This document shows, in pieces, positions 53,642 through 62,434 of a DNA stretch of 64,000 nucleotides; within the stretch, counting starts at the first letter, position 1; every line of letters starts with the position of its first letter. Source of the DNA: Actinomadura sp. NBRC 104425 (GTDB taxonomy: Bacteria > Actinomycetota > Actinomycetes > Streptosporangiales > Streptosporangiaceae); the NCBI RefSeq assembly GCF_030269545.1, contig NZ_BSTN01000012.1, positions 62,001-126,000 on the forward strand. Direction: 5' to 3'. The notes under the pieces were generated by a model, which was not told where the DNA came from, did not search any database, and saw only the letters and a program-made list of their open reading frames with translations. The position numbers were made by a program, and so were the translations under genes.

Positions 53642-53929
53642 TTACAAGAAGAGCTCCCGGGCGGTGATACGTCGCTCATCGGGTCGCGGGCTCGACGCCT
53701 CGACCGGAACCGTCCGCCGCTCCAGGCGCGTCAGGATGGACACCAGCTCGGCGAAGTCAGCCGCCTCGACCAGCCGGTCGCGTCCGGCCCGGTCTTTCAC
53801 CAGGCTCCACAGACTGCCGGTGTAGCGGCCGTACCACAACAGCACCCCGGTGAATCGGGCGCGCAGTTCGGCGAGCGTCCACTCGATGTGGATCACCCAC
53901 CATGGCGGCCCGGGCGCCAACGTGTTCAT
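53642..53929 (-). CDS. Small hypothetical protein with WYGxxTGxxW motif
   Basis: A 95-residue protein with W-Y-G-R-Y-T-G-S-L-W and R-L-V-E-A-A-D, matching the pattern in the proteins at 5261-5812 and 6760-7137. GGAGG lies 7 bp before ATG 53929. It is divergent from the XRE regulator at 54085, the same arrangement as at 6760/7400. Function is unknown. Confidence 0.62.
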   Translation of the reverse strand: MNTLAPGPPWWVIHIEWTLAELRARFTGVLLWYGRYTGSLWSLVKDRAGRDRLVEAADFAELVSILTRLERRTVPVEASSPRPDERRITARELFL

Positions 53930-54084
53930 CGGTCGTACCTCCGGCGAGGTCGTCTCGGCGACGCCACTGCGGCATCGACACTTTGGTGACTGTGAGTGAA
54001 CACGCGGTACACATGCCGCCACCAGAGGCACAATGAGGAGCAGGGGGGGAGCACGCCGGAGCACGACGAGCCGAGAGGCATGCG

Positions 54085-55305
54085 ATGACCACCGCCGACG
54101 AGCGGCGCCGCATCGGCGCCCTCCTCCAGAGCGAGCGCAGACGCCGCCGCTGGTCCAAACCCGACATGGCCCGACGCCTCGCCGCGCACGTCCCCGACCA
54201 ATGCCCCGACCGGGAAACCCTGATCTCCTACATCAAACGCTGGGAAGCAGGAAAAGTCAGCATCAGCGAGCGCTACCAATTCGCCTACGCCGCCGCATTC
54301 GACATGGACATAGAGGAGCTGTTCGGGCGGCAAGCGGCTGCCGGACCACCGGACGAACTCGCCGCCGCGGGCGCGCTTGGCCCGCCCAACTCGAACGGCC
54401 GTCCAGCCGACATGGAATACGTGGCGAATCTCCGGGAGACAGGTCAAACGCTCGTCAAGCTGGATACCGTCTACGGCGGCGATGAAGTATTCCCGCTGGC
54501 GCTGCGCGTCTTTCGCGATGCCCGCCGGAAACTCGCCGTCGGAGCATATGAGCCCAAGGTGGAGCGAGACCTTGTCGCGGCGACCGGGGAGGTCGGCGAG
54601 ATCGCCGCGTGGCTGGCATACGATGCGGATCGGCAAGCCGAGTCACGGCAGATCATCCTTGAGGCGTTGCTGCTGTCCCGGCAGGCCGGGGACCGCAACA
54701 TGGAGCTGTTCGAGCTCGCCCACTTGTCCATGCAGTCGGTGTATCTCGGCCACCCGGCGGAAGCACTGCGGATCGCAGACGGGCTTCTCGGAGCCCAGCA
54801 CCTCGCGCCGCGCGTAGCGGCAGTGCTCAACATCCGGCGGGGCAGGGCGCTGGCGCAACTCGGCGACCGGAATGGCGCTTTCGACGCCATCGGCAGCGCA
54901 CGGTCGGCCATCGCGGGCGGTATCAGTGAACGCGATCCCTACTGGACATGGTGGGTCACCGAAACGGAGGTCGCATGGCATCAGGGGATGGCCCATGCCG
55001 AACTCGGCGACTGGGGAGCCGCCATCCCTCTGCTCCATGAAACGGTCGAAGGGCGCGCGGCCTTCCAACGTGCCCTGTACAACGATCGCGCCCACCTATT
55101 GAACGCCCTGGTCCATGCCGCCTCATGGGCGGACGCCGAACAGGTCATCGGCGATATCTCCGCCCAGGTCGGCGAGGTGGGTTCGAGCCGTACCACCAAT
55201 CTGCTCCGCCGCATCGTTCGCCATATAGGTGATGCGGACGCACCGTCCACGGTCTCGGACATCGCGCATGACCTCTTGGGGCGTCTGGATGAGCAACCGC
55301 ACTGA
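54085..55305 (+). CDS. XRE-like regulator with TPR-like region (copy 1)
   Basis: A 406-residue protein: helix-turn-helix region in residues ~1-80 (R-R-R-W-S-K-P-D-M-A-R-R-L and T-L-I-S-Y-I-K-R-W-E), then ~320 helical residues resembling tetratricopeptide repeats with E-I-A-A-W-L-A-Y-D-A-D and M-E-L-F-E-L. It is a tandem paralogue of the next gene, with the same length and an almost identical first 75 residues. A small protein gene is divergent upstream. Probably a DNA-binding sensor. Confidence 0.82.
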   Translation: MTTADERRRIGALLQSERRRRRWSKPDMARRLAAHVPDQCPDRETLISYIKRWEAGKVSISERYQFAYAAAFDMDIEELFGRQAAAGPPDELAAAGALGPPNSNGRPADMEYVANLRETGQTLVKLDTVYGGDEVFPLALRVFRDARRKLAVGAYEPKVERDLVAATGEVGEIAAWLAYDADRQAESRQIILEALLLSRQAGDRNMELFELAHLSMQSVYLGHPAEALRIADGLLGAQHLAPRVAAVLNIRRGRALAQLGDRNGAFDAIGSARSAIAGGISERDPYWTWWVTETEVAWHQGMAHAELGDWGAAIPLLHETVEGRAAFQRALYNDRAHLLNALVHAASWADAEQVIGDISAQVGEVGSSRTTNLLRRIVRHIGDADAPSTVSDIAHDLLGRLDEQPH

Positions 55306-55386
55306 GAGCCGCACATACGCAATCGACTGCCTGCAAAGCGGACACGCACTGCCCATGCTCGTAGCGAACCCACCGGGAGACATGCG

Positions 55387-56607
55387 ATGACCACCGCCGA
55401 CGAGCGGCGCCGCATCGGCGCCCTCCTCCAGAGCGAGCGCAGACGCCGCCGCTGGTCCAAACCCGACATGGCCCGGCGCCTCGCCGCGCACGTCCCCGAC
55501 CAATGCCCCGACCGGGAAACCCTGATCTTCTACATCAAACGCTGGGAAGCAGAAAAAGTCAGCATCAGCGAGCGCTACCAATTCGCCTACGCCGCCGCAT
55601 TCGACATGGACATAGAGCAGCTCTTCGACCAGAAGGCGGCTACCGGTCCTGACCTGGACGTCCTACGCCTATCGCACTCCAACGGACGTCCGGCCGACAT
55701 GGAATACGTGGAGTCTCTCCGGGAGACGAACCAGGCACTTGTACGACTGGACGCTCTCCACGGAGCGTCCGATGTGTTCCCTTTGGCCGCGCGTGTCTTC
55801 CGCACGGCGGACCAGAAAATCGCCACCGGTGCCTACGTGGCCAAGGTCGAGCGCGATCTCATGGCCGCAGCCGGAGAGACGGGCGAGATCGCCGCGTGGC
55901 TGGCGTACGATGCCGACGACCAGGCCGTGTCACGGCAGATCATTCGTGAGGCGCTCGAGCTGTCCCGGGCCGTCGGCGACCGCGACATGGAGCTGTTCGA
56001 GCTGGGTCATCTCGCCATGCCGTCCTTGCACCAGCGTCGGCCTGCCGAGGCGCTGAGAATCGCGAACCGGGCACTGGCGGAGAAGCTGCCCGCCCGTGTC
56101 AGCGCGATGTTCGAGATCCGCAAGGGTCGAGCGCTCGCCCAACTAGGCGACGAATCGTCCGCCCTCGCCTCGTTCGCCAAGGCGAGGAGCACCCTGTCGG
56201 AGAGCATCGGCCCGCGCGATCCGCAATGGACGTGGTGGCTGGACGAAACCGAGCTGACCCGGCACATGGCGACGGCACACGCACAACTCGGCCAGTGGAA
56301 CCGTACCGTTCCGCTACGTGAGCAGGTGGTGCTGGCCTGCCGGGGCGAATACCTGTATGGAAAGCTCGACCTTGCCCAGCTACTCGAAAGCTTGATACAG
56401 GTGCGCGATTGGACGCGCGCCGAGGAAGTGATCGCCGACATCGCGGGCATCGCGGACGCGATCGCGCCCGGACGTACCGCGAACCTTTTGCGGCGGCTCT
56501 TCGCCCAGATCGGCCGTGCGGAAGGCGTCCCCTCGACCGTCTCCGACGCCGCCGCCCACCTGCGCGGGCTCATGGAGAGCACCGCATCCCGAGCGGCGCC
56601 GCGCTGA
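55387..56607 (+). CDS. XRE-like regulator with TPR-like region (copy 2)
   Basis: A 406-residue paralogue of the gene at 54085. The first ~75 codons are almost the same at DNA level (about four differences in 225 bp, offset exactly 1302 bp) while the remainder has drifted to roughly half identity, so DNA-binding specificity should be shared and ligand sensing should differ. It is followed by a broken reductase fragment. Confidence 0.82.
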   Translation: MTTADERRRIGALLQSERRRRRWSKPDMARRLAAHVPDQCPDRETLIFYIKRWEAEKVSISERYQFAYAAAFDMDIEQLFDQKAATGPDLDVLRLSHSNGRPADMEYVESLRETNQALVRLDALHGASDVFPLAARVFRTADQKIATGAYVAKVERDLMAAAGETGEIAAWLAYDADDQAVSRQIIREALELSRAVGDRDMELFELGHLAMPSLHQRRPAEALRIANRALAEKLPARVSAMFEIRKGRALAQLGDESSALASFAKARSTLSESIGPRDPQWTWWLDETELTRHMATAHAQLGQWNRTVPLREQVVLACRGEYLYGKLDLAQLLESLIQVRDWTRAEEVIADIAGIADAIAPGRTANLLRRLFAQIGRAEGVPSTVSDAAAHLRGLMESTASRAAPR

Positions 56608-56669
56608 CCAGGGCGCGTCGGCACAGCGCCGCCGAGCCGGGCGATGGCCGCGCCAGGCGTCGCGGGCGG

Positions 56670-56857
56670 TCAGGAGTCTGCGCGTTCGTAGGTCAGGTGG
56701 ACGACGCCGTTGCCGAAGGTCTTGGAGTCGGCCAGGCGGAGAGGGACCTGGGGTGCCGTCGTCGAAGAGGCGCTTGCCGCTGCCGACCATGATCGGGTGC
56801 ACGGCACCGTGGCGAGGGGGGCGCTCCTCGACCCGCGTCGCGGCGGCGCCGGTGCTC
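56670..56857 (-). pseudogene. Remnant of dihydrofolate-reductase-family (RibD C-terminal) protein
   Basis: The minus strand reads H-P-I-M-V-G-S-G-K-R-L-F-D-D-G in one frame and, after a frameshift near 56755, Q-V-P-L-R-L-A-D-S-K-T-F-G-N-G-V-V-H-L-T-Y-E in another, ending at a TGA at 56672-56670. This is the C-terminal third of a RibD/DHFR-like reductase; the N-terminal two thirds are missing. It is a truncated and frameshifted relic. Confidence 0.72.
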
Positions 56858-57308
56858 AGGATCCGTCGCCCCAAAGCTTGCGGACCGTTTCGAAGACCTT
56901 CTGGTTGTGGGAGATCTCGACGACGTTGCCGTCGGGGTCCTTCAACGCGCAGATGTAGCCGACGGGGCCGGGCATGTCGCGGGGCTCCCAGTGCAGGCAG
57001 CCCATCTCGCGGGCGCGTTCGGCCATGGCGTCCACGTCGCCGCGTTCGGGGACCTCGATGCCGATGTGCGCGAATGGCTGGAGCAGCCCCTGCGGCTTCC
57101 CCCTGCCCTTGTTGAAGGACACCAGCACCAGCACGAACGGCGTCTCGGCCTGGCCCTCGTTGGACAGCCAGGCGCTCTCGCCGTCCGCGTCCTGGAACCG
57201 CTCGACCACCACCAGCGGGGTGAGGGCGGTGTAGAACTCGAGCGCCTTGTCCAGGTCGCCCGTGGGAAGCGCGACGTGCGTCCAGCGGGCGCGGGTCAGT
57301 CCTGCCAT
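56856..57308 (-). CDS. VOC-family (glyoxalase-like) protein
   Basis: A 150-residue vicinal-oxygen-chelate protein with the two beta-alpha-beta modules: W-T-H-V-A-L-P-T-G-D-L-D-K-A-L-E-F-Y at the start and F-A-H-I-G-I-E-V-P, D-P-D-G-N-V-V-E-I at the end, supplying possible metal ligands His and Glu. The substrate is unknown. ATG 57308 is preferred over the longer frame to 57326. It follows 57313-57561 with almost no gap. Confidence 0.88.
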   Translation of the reverse strand: MAGLTRARWTHVALPTGDLDKALEFYTALTPLVVVERFQDADGESAWLSNEGQAETPFVLVLVSFNKGRGKPQGLLQPFAHIGIEVPERGDVDAMAERAREMGCLHWEPRDMPGPVGYICALKDPDGNVVEISHNQKVFETVRKLWGDGS

Positions 57309-57312
57309 GGCG

Positions 57313-57561
57313 TCACCGCGGGTCACGGGGCCGGTGCCCCTGCTCGTCCAGCACCGGGTGCTCGACCAGCGCCAGCACCCGGCTCGCCATGAAACGCGCG
57401 GTGCGGACCGGCCCGCCGGTCCGGGTCACCTCGCTGACCTCCACCACGCCGCGCCGGTTGGTGATCTCCACCCGGCGGCCGGCGCGGGTGGCGACCACCT
57501 CGTACGTCCGCGTCCCCTCCCCGCCGACGTCGATCACGATCTCGACCCTGTCGCCCTTCAT
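57313..57561 (-). CDS. Small hypothetical beta-rich protein
   Basis: An 82-residue protein with alternating strands (V-E-I-V-I-D-V, Y-E-V-V-A-T, V-E-I-T-N-R). GGAGGGG precedes ATG 57561. Its stop is 4 bp before the VOC start, so they form an operon. No family was recognised with certainty. Confidence 0.68.
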   Translation of the reverse strand: MKGDRVEIVIDVGGEGTRTYEVVATRAGRRVEITNRRGVVEVSEVTRTGGPVRTARFMASRVLALVEHPVLDEQGHRPRDPR

Positions 57562-57625
57562 GCGCGCCCCTCCGACTCGAACAGGTATTCGATATATACC
57601 CGGACGAAACACGCACAACACGCGC

Positions 57626-58405
57626 TCAGGCCAGCAGGTTCACGATGGCCAGGACGCCCACCGCGACGATCACCCCGCGCAGCACCGTCGGCGGGATCCG
57701 CCGCCCCAGCGTGGCGCCCAGCAGCCCGCCCAGCGACGAGCCGACCGCGATCAGCAGCGCCGCCGCCCAGCTCACGTCGGTGCGCCCGATCGCCCACATC
57801 AGCACGAACAGCAGCGCGGCGACGGTGTTGACCACCGTCGCCAGCACGTTCTTGACGGCGTTCAAAGACTGCAGGTCATCGTCCAGCGCGATGGCCAGCA
57901 TCGCGATCAGGATGACGCCCTGCGCCGCACCGAAGTAGCCGCCGTACATGCCCGCGCCCAGCACGCCCAGCCACAGCCAGGCGCCGCCGTGCGGCGAGTG
58001 CTGCTCGCGCCGCGCCAGCACCCACTTCTGCATCCTGGGCTGCACGATCACCAGTACGACCGCGATCCCGATCAGACCCGGTACGATGATCTTGAACGCC
58101 TCGGCGGGCAGGGTGAGCAGCAGCAGCGCGCCCGTCAGCCCGCCGACCAGCGACGCCGCCCCCAGCCGCAGCAGCCGCTCGCGCTGCCCCTTCAGCTCGC
58201 GCCGGTATCCGTAGACGCCGGAGGCGTTCCCCGGCACCAGGCCGAGGTTGTTGGACACGTTCGCCACCACCGGCGGATACCCGAGCGCCACCAGGGTGGG
58301 GAATGTGATGAGGGAGCCCGAACCGACGATGGTGTTGATGCCCCCTGCGGCGACCCCGGCTGCGAACACGGCGGCCGCGTCCAAAATGTTCACGTTCATC
58401 CCCAC
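57626..58405 (-). CDS. TauE/SafE-family permease
   Basis: A 259-residue membrane protein with about eight helices and the TauE/SafE signatures G-G-I-N-T-I-V-G-S-G-S-L and the repeat G-A-G-M-Y-G-G-Y-F-G-A-A-Q-G. Family members export sulfite, sulfonates or similar anions. GTG 58405 or ATG 58399 may be the start. Confidence 0.93.
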   Translation of the reverse strand: MGMNVNILDAAAVFAAGVAAGGINTIVGSGSLITFPTLVALGYPPVVANVSNNLGLVPGNASGVYGYRRELKGQRERLLRLGAASLVGGLTGALLLLTLPAEAFKIIVPGLIGIAVVLVIVQPRMQKWVLARREQHSPHGGAWLWLGVLGAGMYGGYFGAAQGVILIAMLAIALDDDLQSLNAVKNVLATVVNTVAALLFVLMWAIGRTDVSWAAALLIAVGSSLGGLLGATLGRRIPPTVLRGVIVAVGVLAIVNLLA

Positions 58406-58478
58406 CCATTTCGGCGCGTCGCTGATCGACCCACGATGGTAGGGATCGCCGGTTCACTGTCCGTGCACGGGGGTGGCG

Positions 58479-59267
58479 CTAGCGCACGGTGCGCGCGTAC
58501 CAGCGGCCGTCGCGCCGCTCCACGGTCAGCGGCAGGCCGAAGCAGTTCGACAGGTGCTCGGGGGTGAACACCTCGTCCACCTTGCCCTGTGCCACGACCG
58601 TGCCCTTGCGCAGCAGCAGCGCATGGGTGAAGCCCTCCGGGACCTCCTCCACGTGGTGGGTGACCAGCACCATCGTGGGGGCGCCGGGATCGTCGGCCAG
58701 CCGCCCGAGCCGACCGACCAAATCCTCGCGGGCGCCGAGGTCGAGCCCGGCGGCGGGCTCGTCCAGCAGCAGCAGCTCGGGGTCGGGCATCAGGGCGCGG
58801 GCGATCTGCACCCGCTTGCGCTCGCCCTCCGACAGCGTGCCGAACCTGCGGCGCAGCAGGTCGGCGCAGCCCAGCGCCTCCAGCAGCGCCACCGCCCGGG
58901 TCACGTCGGTGGAGTCGTACTCCTCCTTCCAGCGCCCCAGGATCGCGTACGAGCCGGTCAGCACCACGTCGATGACGTTCTCGTCCGGCGGCACCTTCTC
59001 CGCCACCGCCGCGCTGGCGATGCCGATCCGCGGCCGCAGCTCGAACACGTCGGTGCGGCCCAGCTCCTCGCCCAGCACCCGGACCGTACCCGTCGTCGGA
59101 TACAACAGCGCCCCGGCGACCTGCAGCAGCGTCGTCTTGCCCGCGCCGTTGGGACCGACGACCACCCAGCGTTCGTCCTCGTTCACCGTCCACGACAGCT
59201 CGCGCAGCAGGTCGGCGCCCTCCCGCCGGACCCCCACCGCGCGCAGGTGCAGCACCTCGTCGGTCAT
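58479..59267 (-). CDS. ABC transporter ATP-binding protein
   Basis: A 262-residue ATPase with Walker A G-P-N-G-A-G-K-T-T, signature L-S-E-G-E-R-K-R-V, Walker B L-L-L-L-D-E-P and His-loop V-T-H-H. No permease gene is adjacent, which matches the stand-alone YlmA-like/Rv3041c-type ATPases. ATG 59267 is chosen over GTG 59285. Confidence 0.92.
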   Translation of the reverse strand: MTDEVLHLRAVGVRREGADLLRELSWTVNEDERWVVVGPNGAGKTTLLQVAGALLYPTTGTVRVLGEELGRTDVFELRPRIGIASAAVAEKVPPDENVIDVVLTGSYAILGRWKEEYDSTDVTRAVALLEALGCADLLRRRFGTLSEGERKRVQIARALMPDPELLLLDEPAAGLDLGAREDLVGRLGRLADDPGAPTMVLVTHHVEEVPEGFTHALLLRKGTVVAQGKVDEVFTPEHLSNCFGLPLTVERRDGRWYARTVR

Positions 59268-59658
59268 CGCCTGCCCGTATCCCACAACTAGCTCCGTCCG
59301 TCGGGAATGAACCTATGCGATTTCCCAGCACCCCGGGAGCAGCAAGCCACCGCTTCCACCTCTCGTGACGAAAACTGCAACTCCGACGAATCGCCCACCG
59401 CGGGCGTCCGCCCGCCGCGCACGGACACCGACCCGCAACCGTCCTCACGTGCGTGGCGCGCTGCCGGCTCCGTCCGCCTCTCATGTGATCGGCCAGGCTC
59501 ACCCGCGACGACGCTGCCGGCGGAAGGCGCGGCGGGACGTGCCGCCGCGCCATCCGCAGGACGGTATCCGCCCGGCGGCCGAGCTGTCGGAGCCTGAGTC
59601 CAAACGGGTGCGAGCACTTATGGTGGTCTGCATGTACGCAGGGGCTCGGCGGGGCGCG
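59268..59658. other. Divergent intergenic region
   Basis: About 390 bp between the ABC ATPase and the gene at 59659. No supported gene or clear repeat; it should contain both promoters. Confidence 0.5.
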
Positions 59659-60447
59659 ATGAACGGGCTTGGAGGCGTGGCGACCGCGCTGGTCGCCTGG
59701 GGCAACGCGTGGCTGACCGGGCACGTCGGCCTGGATGAGGCGGTCGACACGGTGGAGAAGACGGCCGGGCCGCAGATCGTCGGCGGCGGCGTGCCGGGCA
59801 CCGGCGGCACCGAGCGGGATCTGCCGCTGCGGGCCGGGCTGGGCGAGCTGCGCGTCGCGGGCCTGGCGGCGCTGCGGGTCGCGCTGCCCGCGCCGGGCGA
59901 CCCGCTGGGGCTGACCGGCCCGCCCGACTTCAACCGGGCGGCGCTGGACGCCCAGGCCGCCGTCATCGCCGTGCTGCCGGACCGCGCGGTCGGCCTGATC
60001 CCGGCCGAGGACCGGCGCGGCTCGTCGTACGTGGGGGTGCGGTGGCAGGCGCGGGACGCGGCGACCGGTGTGCCCGACGTGCCGTCGCTGCCCGATGCCG
60101 ACCGGCAGCTGCAGCTGGCGATGCGGGACGCGACCGAGGTGCTGCTGACGGTGGACGATGCCGCGTCCGGCGCCGTCCCGCCCGAGATCGCCGACGCGCT
60201 GGCCGACCTGCGCGAGCCGGGGCCGGACGACCATCCGCTCGCCCCGGGCTATCCGCAGCGCGCGCACCGGGTGGCGGCGCTGGCCGGGCGGCTGTCGCTG
60301 GTGGTCGACCTGGCGCGGCGCATGGACGACCGCGGGTTGACCGCCGAGCAGATGCGGCGGCGCGGTGAGGCGCTGCGCATGCTCGACCGGGCGGTGCGCC
60401 GCGCCATGGTGGCCGCCTGCAACAGCTCCTTCGACCCCGTCCTTTGA
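59659..60447 (+). CDS. Conserved hypothetical protein
   Basis: A 262-residue soluble, Ala/Leu-rich protein beginning M-N-G-L-G-G-V-A-T-A-L-V-A-W-G-N-A-W-L. I recall similar proteins beside this ABC ATPase in other actinomycetes, but no function is known. Alternative starts at 59620 and 59632 are in frame; none has a good ribosome site. It ends at a bidirectional hairpin. Confidence 0.75.
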   Translation: MNGLGGVATALVAWGNAWLTGHVGLDEAVDTVEKTAGPQIVGGGVPGTGGTERDLPLRAGLGELRVAGLAALRVALPAPGDPLGLTGPPDFNRAALDAQAAVIAVLPDRAVGLIPAEDRRGSSYVGVRWQARDAATGVPDVPSLPDADRQLQLAMRDATEVLLTVDDAASGAVPPEIADALADLREPGPDDHPLAPGYPQRAHRVAALAGRLSLVVDLARRMDDRGLTAEQMRRRGEALRMLDRAVRRAMVAACNSSFDPVL

Positions 60448-60475
60448 ACGGGTCCGCGACCGGCCCTGAACAGCG

Positions 60476-60507
60476 GACGGGGCACCCGCCGTGGCGGATG
60501 CCCCGTC
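60476..60507. terminator. Bidirectional hairpin terminator
   Basis: A 15-bp inverted repeat with one mismatch and almost no loop, between the convergent genes ending at 60447 and 60524. Confidence 0.72.
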
Positions 60508-60523
60508 GCAGAGGGGGAGTGCG

Positions 60524-61219
60524 TCAGCTGCGCACGACGAAGGTGTTGCAGATCTTGTCGCCGAAGGTCTGGCGCTTGTCGTCCCACAGCGGCCACAGGA
60601 AGCCGAGGGCGCAGACCCAGCCGTCGATGGTGCTGTGGCACAGCTGCCGCAGGAACGCCCAACCGAAGCCGACCGGCTGGCCCGTCTGCGCGCTGACCAG
60701 CTTGATGCCCATCTGGCGCTTGCCGATGGTCTGGCCGGTGGTGCCCTCCTGGTAGCACAGCCACAGACCGGCCCCGAGCGCCGCCACGTACCCGAGCATG
60801 ATGAGCAGGAAGCCGAGGACCGCGGCGGCGTCCCCGGCGGCGCTCAGGATCGCGCCCAGGATGTACAGGACGATCACCGGCACGGCGACGATCAGACCGT
60901 CGATCAGCCGGGCGGCGAACCGGGCGCCCCAGGTGGCGAGCTGGCCGCTGGAGCCGTAGTAGTGGTGGTGCACCTCCTGGTAGGCGGGCTGCTGGGCGGC
61001 GGCCGGAGGCTGCCCGTACCCGGGCTGCGCGGCCGGCTGAGCGTAACCCGGCTGGGCCGGGGGCTGACCGTACCCGGGCTGCGCGGGCGGCTGGCCGTAA
61101 CCCGGCTGCGCGGGGGGCTGTCCGTACCCGGGCTGCGCGGGGGGCTGTCCGTACCCCGGCTGGGCCGGGGGCTGACCGTAGCCCGGCTGCTGACCGTACG
61201 GGTCGTAGGGGTTACCCAC
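60524..61219 (-). CDS. RDD-family membrane protein with QPGYGQPPA repeats
   Basis: A 231-residue protein. Residues ~12-75 are tandem Q-P-G-Y-G-Q-P-P-A repeats, residues ~76-90 have H-H-H-Y-Y, and the RDD domain follows with three helices, starting A-x-R-L-I-D-G-L-I and including G-K-R-x-M-G-I-K-L-V. Pro/Tyr/Gly-rich N-termini of this kind occur in many actinomycete RDD proteins. The GTG at 61219 follows AAGGAG. Confidence 0.92.
   Translation of the reverse strand: MGNPYDPYGQQPGYGQPPAQPGYGQPPAQPGYGQPPAQPGYGQPPAQPGYGQPPAQPGYAQPAAQPGYGQPPAAAQQPAYQEVHHHYYGSSGQLATWGARFAARLIDGLIVAVPVIVLYILGAILSAAGDAAAVLGFLLIMLGYVAALGAGLWLCYQEGTTGQTIGKRQMGIKLVSAQTGQPVGFGWAFLRQLCHSTIDGWVCALGFLWPLWDDKRQTFGDKICNTFVVRS
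61009..61195 (-). repeat. 27-bp tandem repeats in RDD N-terminus
   Basis: About seven 27-bp units encoding Q-P-G-Y-G-Q-P-P-A, with some units nearly identical at DNA level. Copy number is likely to vary among strains. Confidence 0.82.
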
Positions 61220-61308
61220 ACTTGCTCCTTTTTGATTGACCCTGTGGTTATGTGACGCCCGCCGGACTCGGAGGGCTCCGCAAGTCAGGCCGACGTTCTG
61301 ACGGCGAC

Positions 61309-61833
61309 TCAGACCCGCAGGAGCCCGAACCGGGCGAGTTGCCACAGTTCCGACCCCACGAGGGCGATCCCGAGCACCCAGGTGCGAGTGCTCGGCGCCA
61401 GCGCCCACCACCGGCGCCCCAGTCCCAGCGGCGCGAGGGCGAGTCCGGCCGCGCCCGTGAGCGCCACCGGGTTCGCCAGCAGCGCCGCGCCCGGGCGGCC
61501 CGAACCCAGCTCGATGAACACCGTCGTGCCACCGCACAGGGGACAGGGGATTCCGGTGAGCGCCCGCAGGGGGCAGAGCACGCCGGGATCGTTGACACGG
61601 TGGATCCACGCCACGGCGACGGCCGCGACGGCCATCGCCGAGACGCGCAGCACCACCCCGCGTGGGCCGTACTGCGCCGCGGCGAGAATCCGGCCGACCA
61701 GGCCGCCGAGCGCACTCCGCTGTGCACCGGCAGCCGTCGCCTCGGACTCTCCCCCCAACGAATCCTCCGCCTCGATGACTGGTCCGGTGACCCGTATACA
61801 GGGAACACCCTGAGGTAGGTCAAGTCGCGACAA
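61309..61833 (-). CDS. DUF2752-family membrane protein
   Basis: A 174-residue protein with the DUF2752 signature C-P-L-R-A-L-T-G-I-P-C-P-L-C-G-G-T-T and three hydrophobic helices. The role is unknown. The TTG start at 61833 is tentative; an internal GTG near 61777 is a shorter choice. It is 89 bp upstream of the RDD gene on the same strand and probably co-transcribed. Confidence 0.88.
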   Translation of the reverse strand: MSRLDLPQGVPCIRVTGPVIEAEDSLGGESEATAAGAQRSALGGLVGRILAAAQYGPRGVVLRVSAMAVAAVAVAWIHRVNDPGVLCPLRALTGIPCPLCGGTTVFIELGSGRPGAALLANPVALTGAAGLALAPLGLGRRWWALAPSTRTWVLGIALVGSELWQLARFGLLRV

Positions 61834-62434
61834 CGATCCGCAGCCGGACCGTTACCTCAATCCTGACCAATGCCGCCCCGAATAAGAGGGTAGGATAAAC
61901 CAGGCACCGCACGCCTCAACTTTCCCCGGAAGCCCGTCCGGATCTGGTATGCGCGTGCCGCGCCGGAGCGCCCCATGAGCCGCGTCGCAGGGGCCCGACG
62001 ACCGGTTCGCAAAGAGAGCAACGTCACACAAGCGAACCCGGCGAGTCGGCGGCGCCCCCCTGAGGTCACCGCACCGACCGCATGACACGGCGCCTTCCAC
62101 GGCCCTCCAGCGGCGCACCTGCCGTCACCGAATGCTCGACAGGAATTCACGCCTCAGACAGGCGCACACCACTCGGCCGGCCACCGGCGGCGGCTGCCGA
62201 CGGGCACAGCGCAGCCCCGGATGCGGCGTCCGCGCACAAGGAAGATCGGTCGGACCTGCCGATGCACGGTGGGCGCCTGGGCGCCCTCACGTGCGCGTGT
62301 GGGCGGGCCGAAGCGGCGCTCCCGGGCAGGCTCCGGGCCTGCAGGCGGCCGCAGAGCGGCAGGGCGGAACCCGGGGTGTTCGGACGGCCGCGCATCGGCG
62401 GCGACGCGTGAACGACCGCGGGCCGGCCGCCGGG
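61834..62434. other. Intergenic region, no supported gene
   Basis: About 600 bp upstream of the DUF2752 gene and downstream of the PP2C gene. Open frames on both strands overlap, lack ribosome sites and show no family resemblance. No tRNA-like fold or clear terminator was recognised by eye. Confidence 0.45.

Noticed and set aside
61009-61195. 27-bp repeats considered as a CRISPR or iteron set
   Set aside because: They are contiguous, in frame and encode Q-P-G-Y-G-Q-P-P-A units of an RDD protein.
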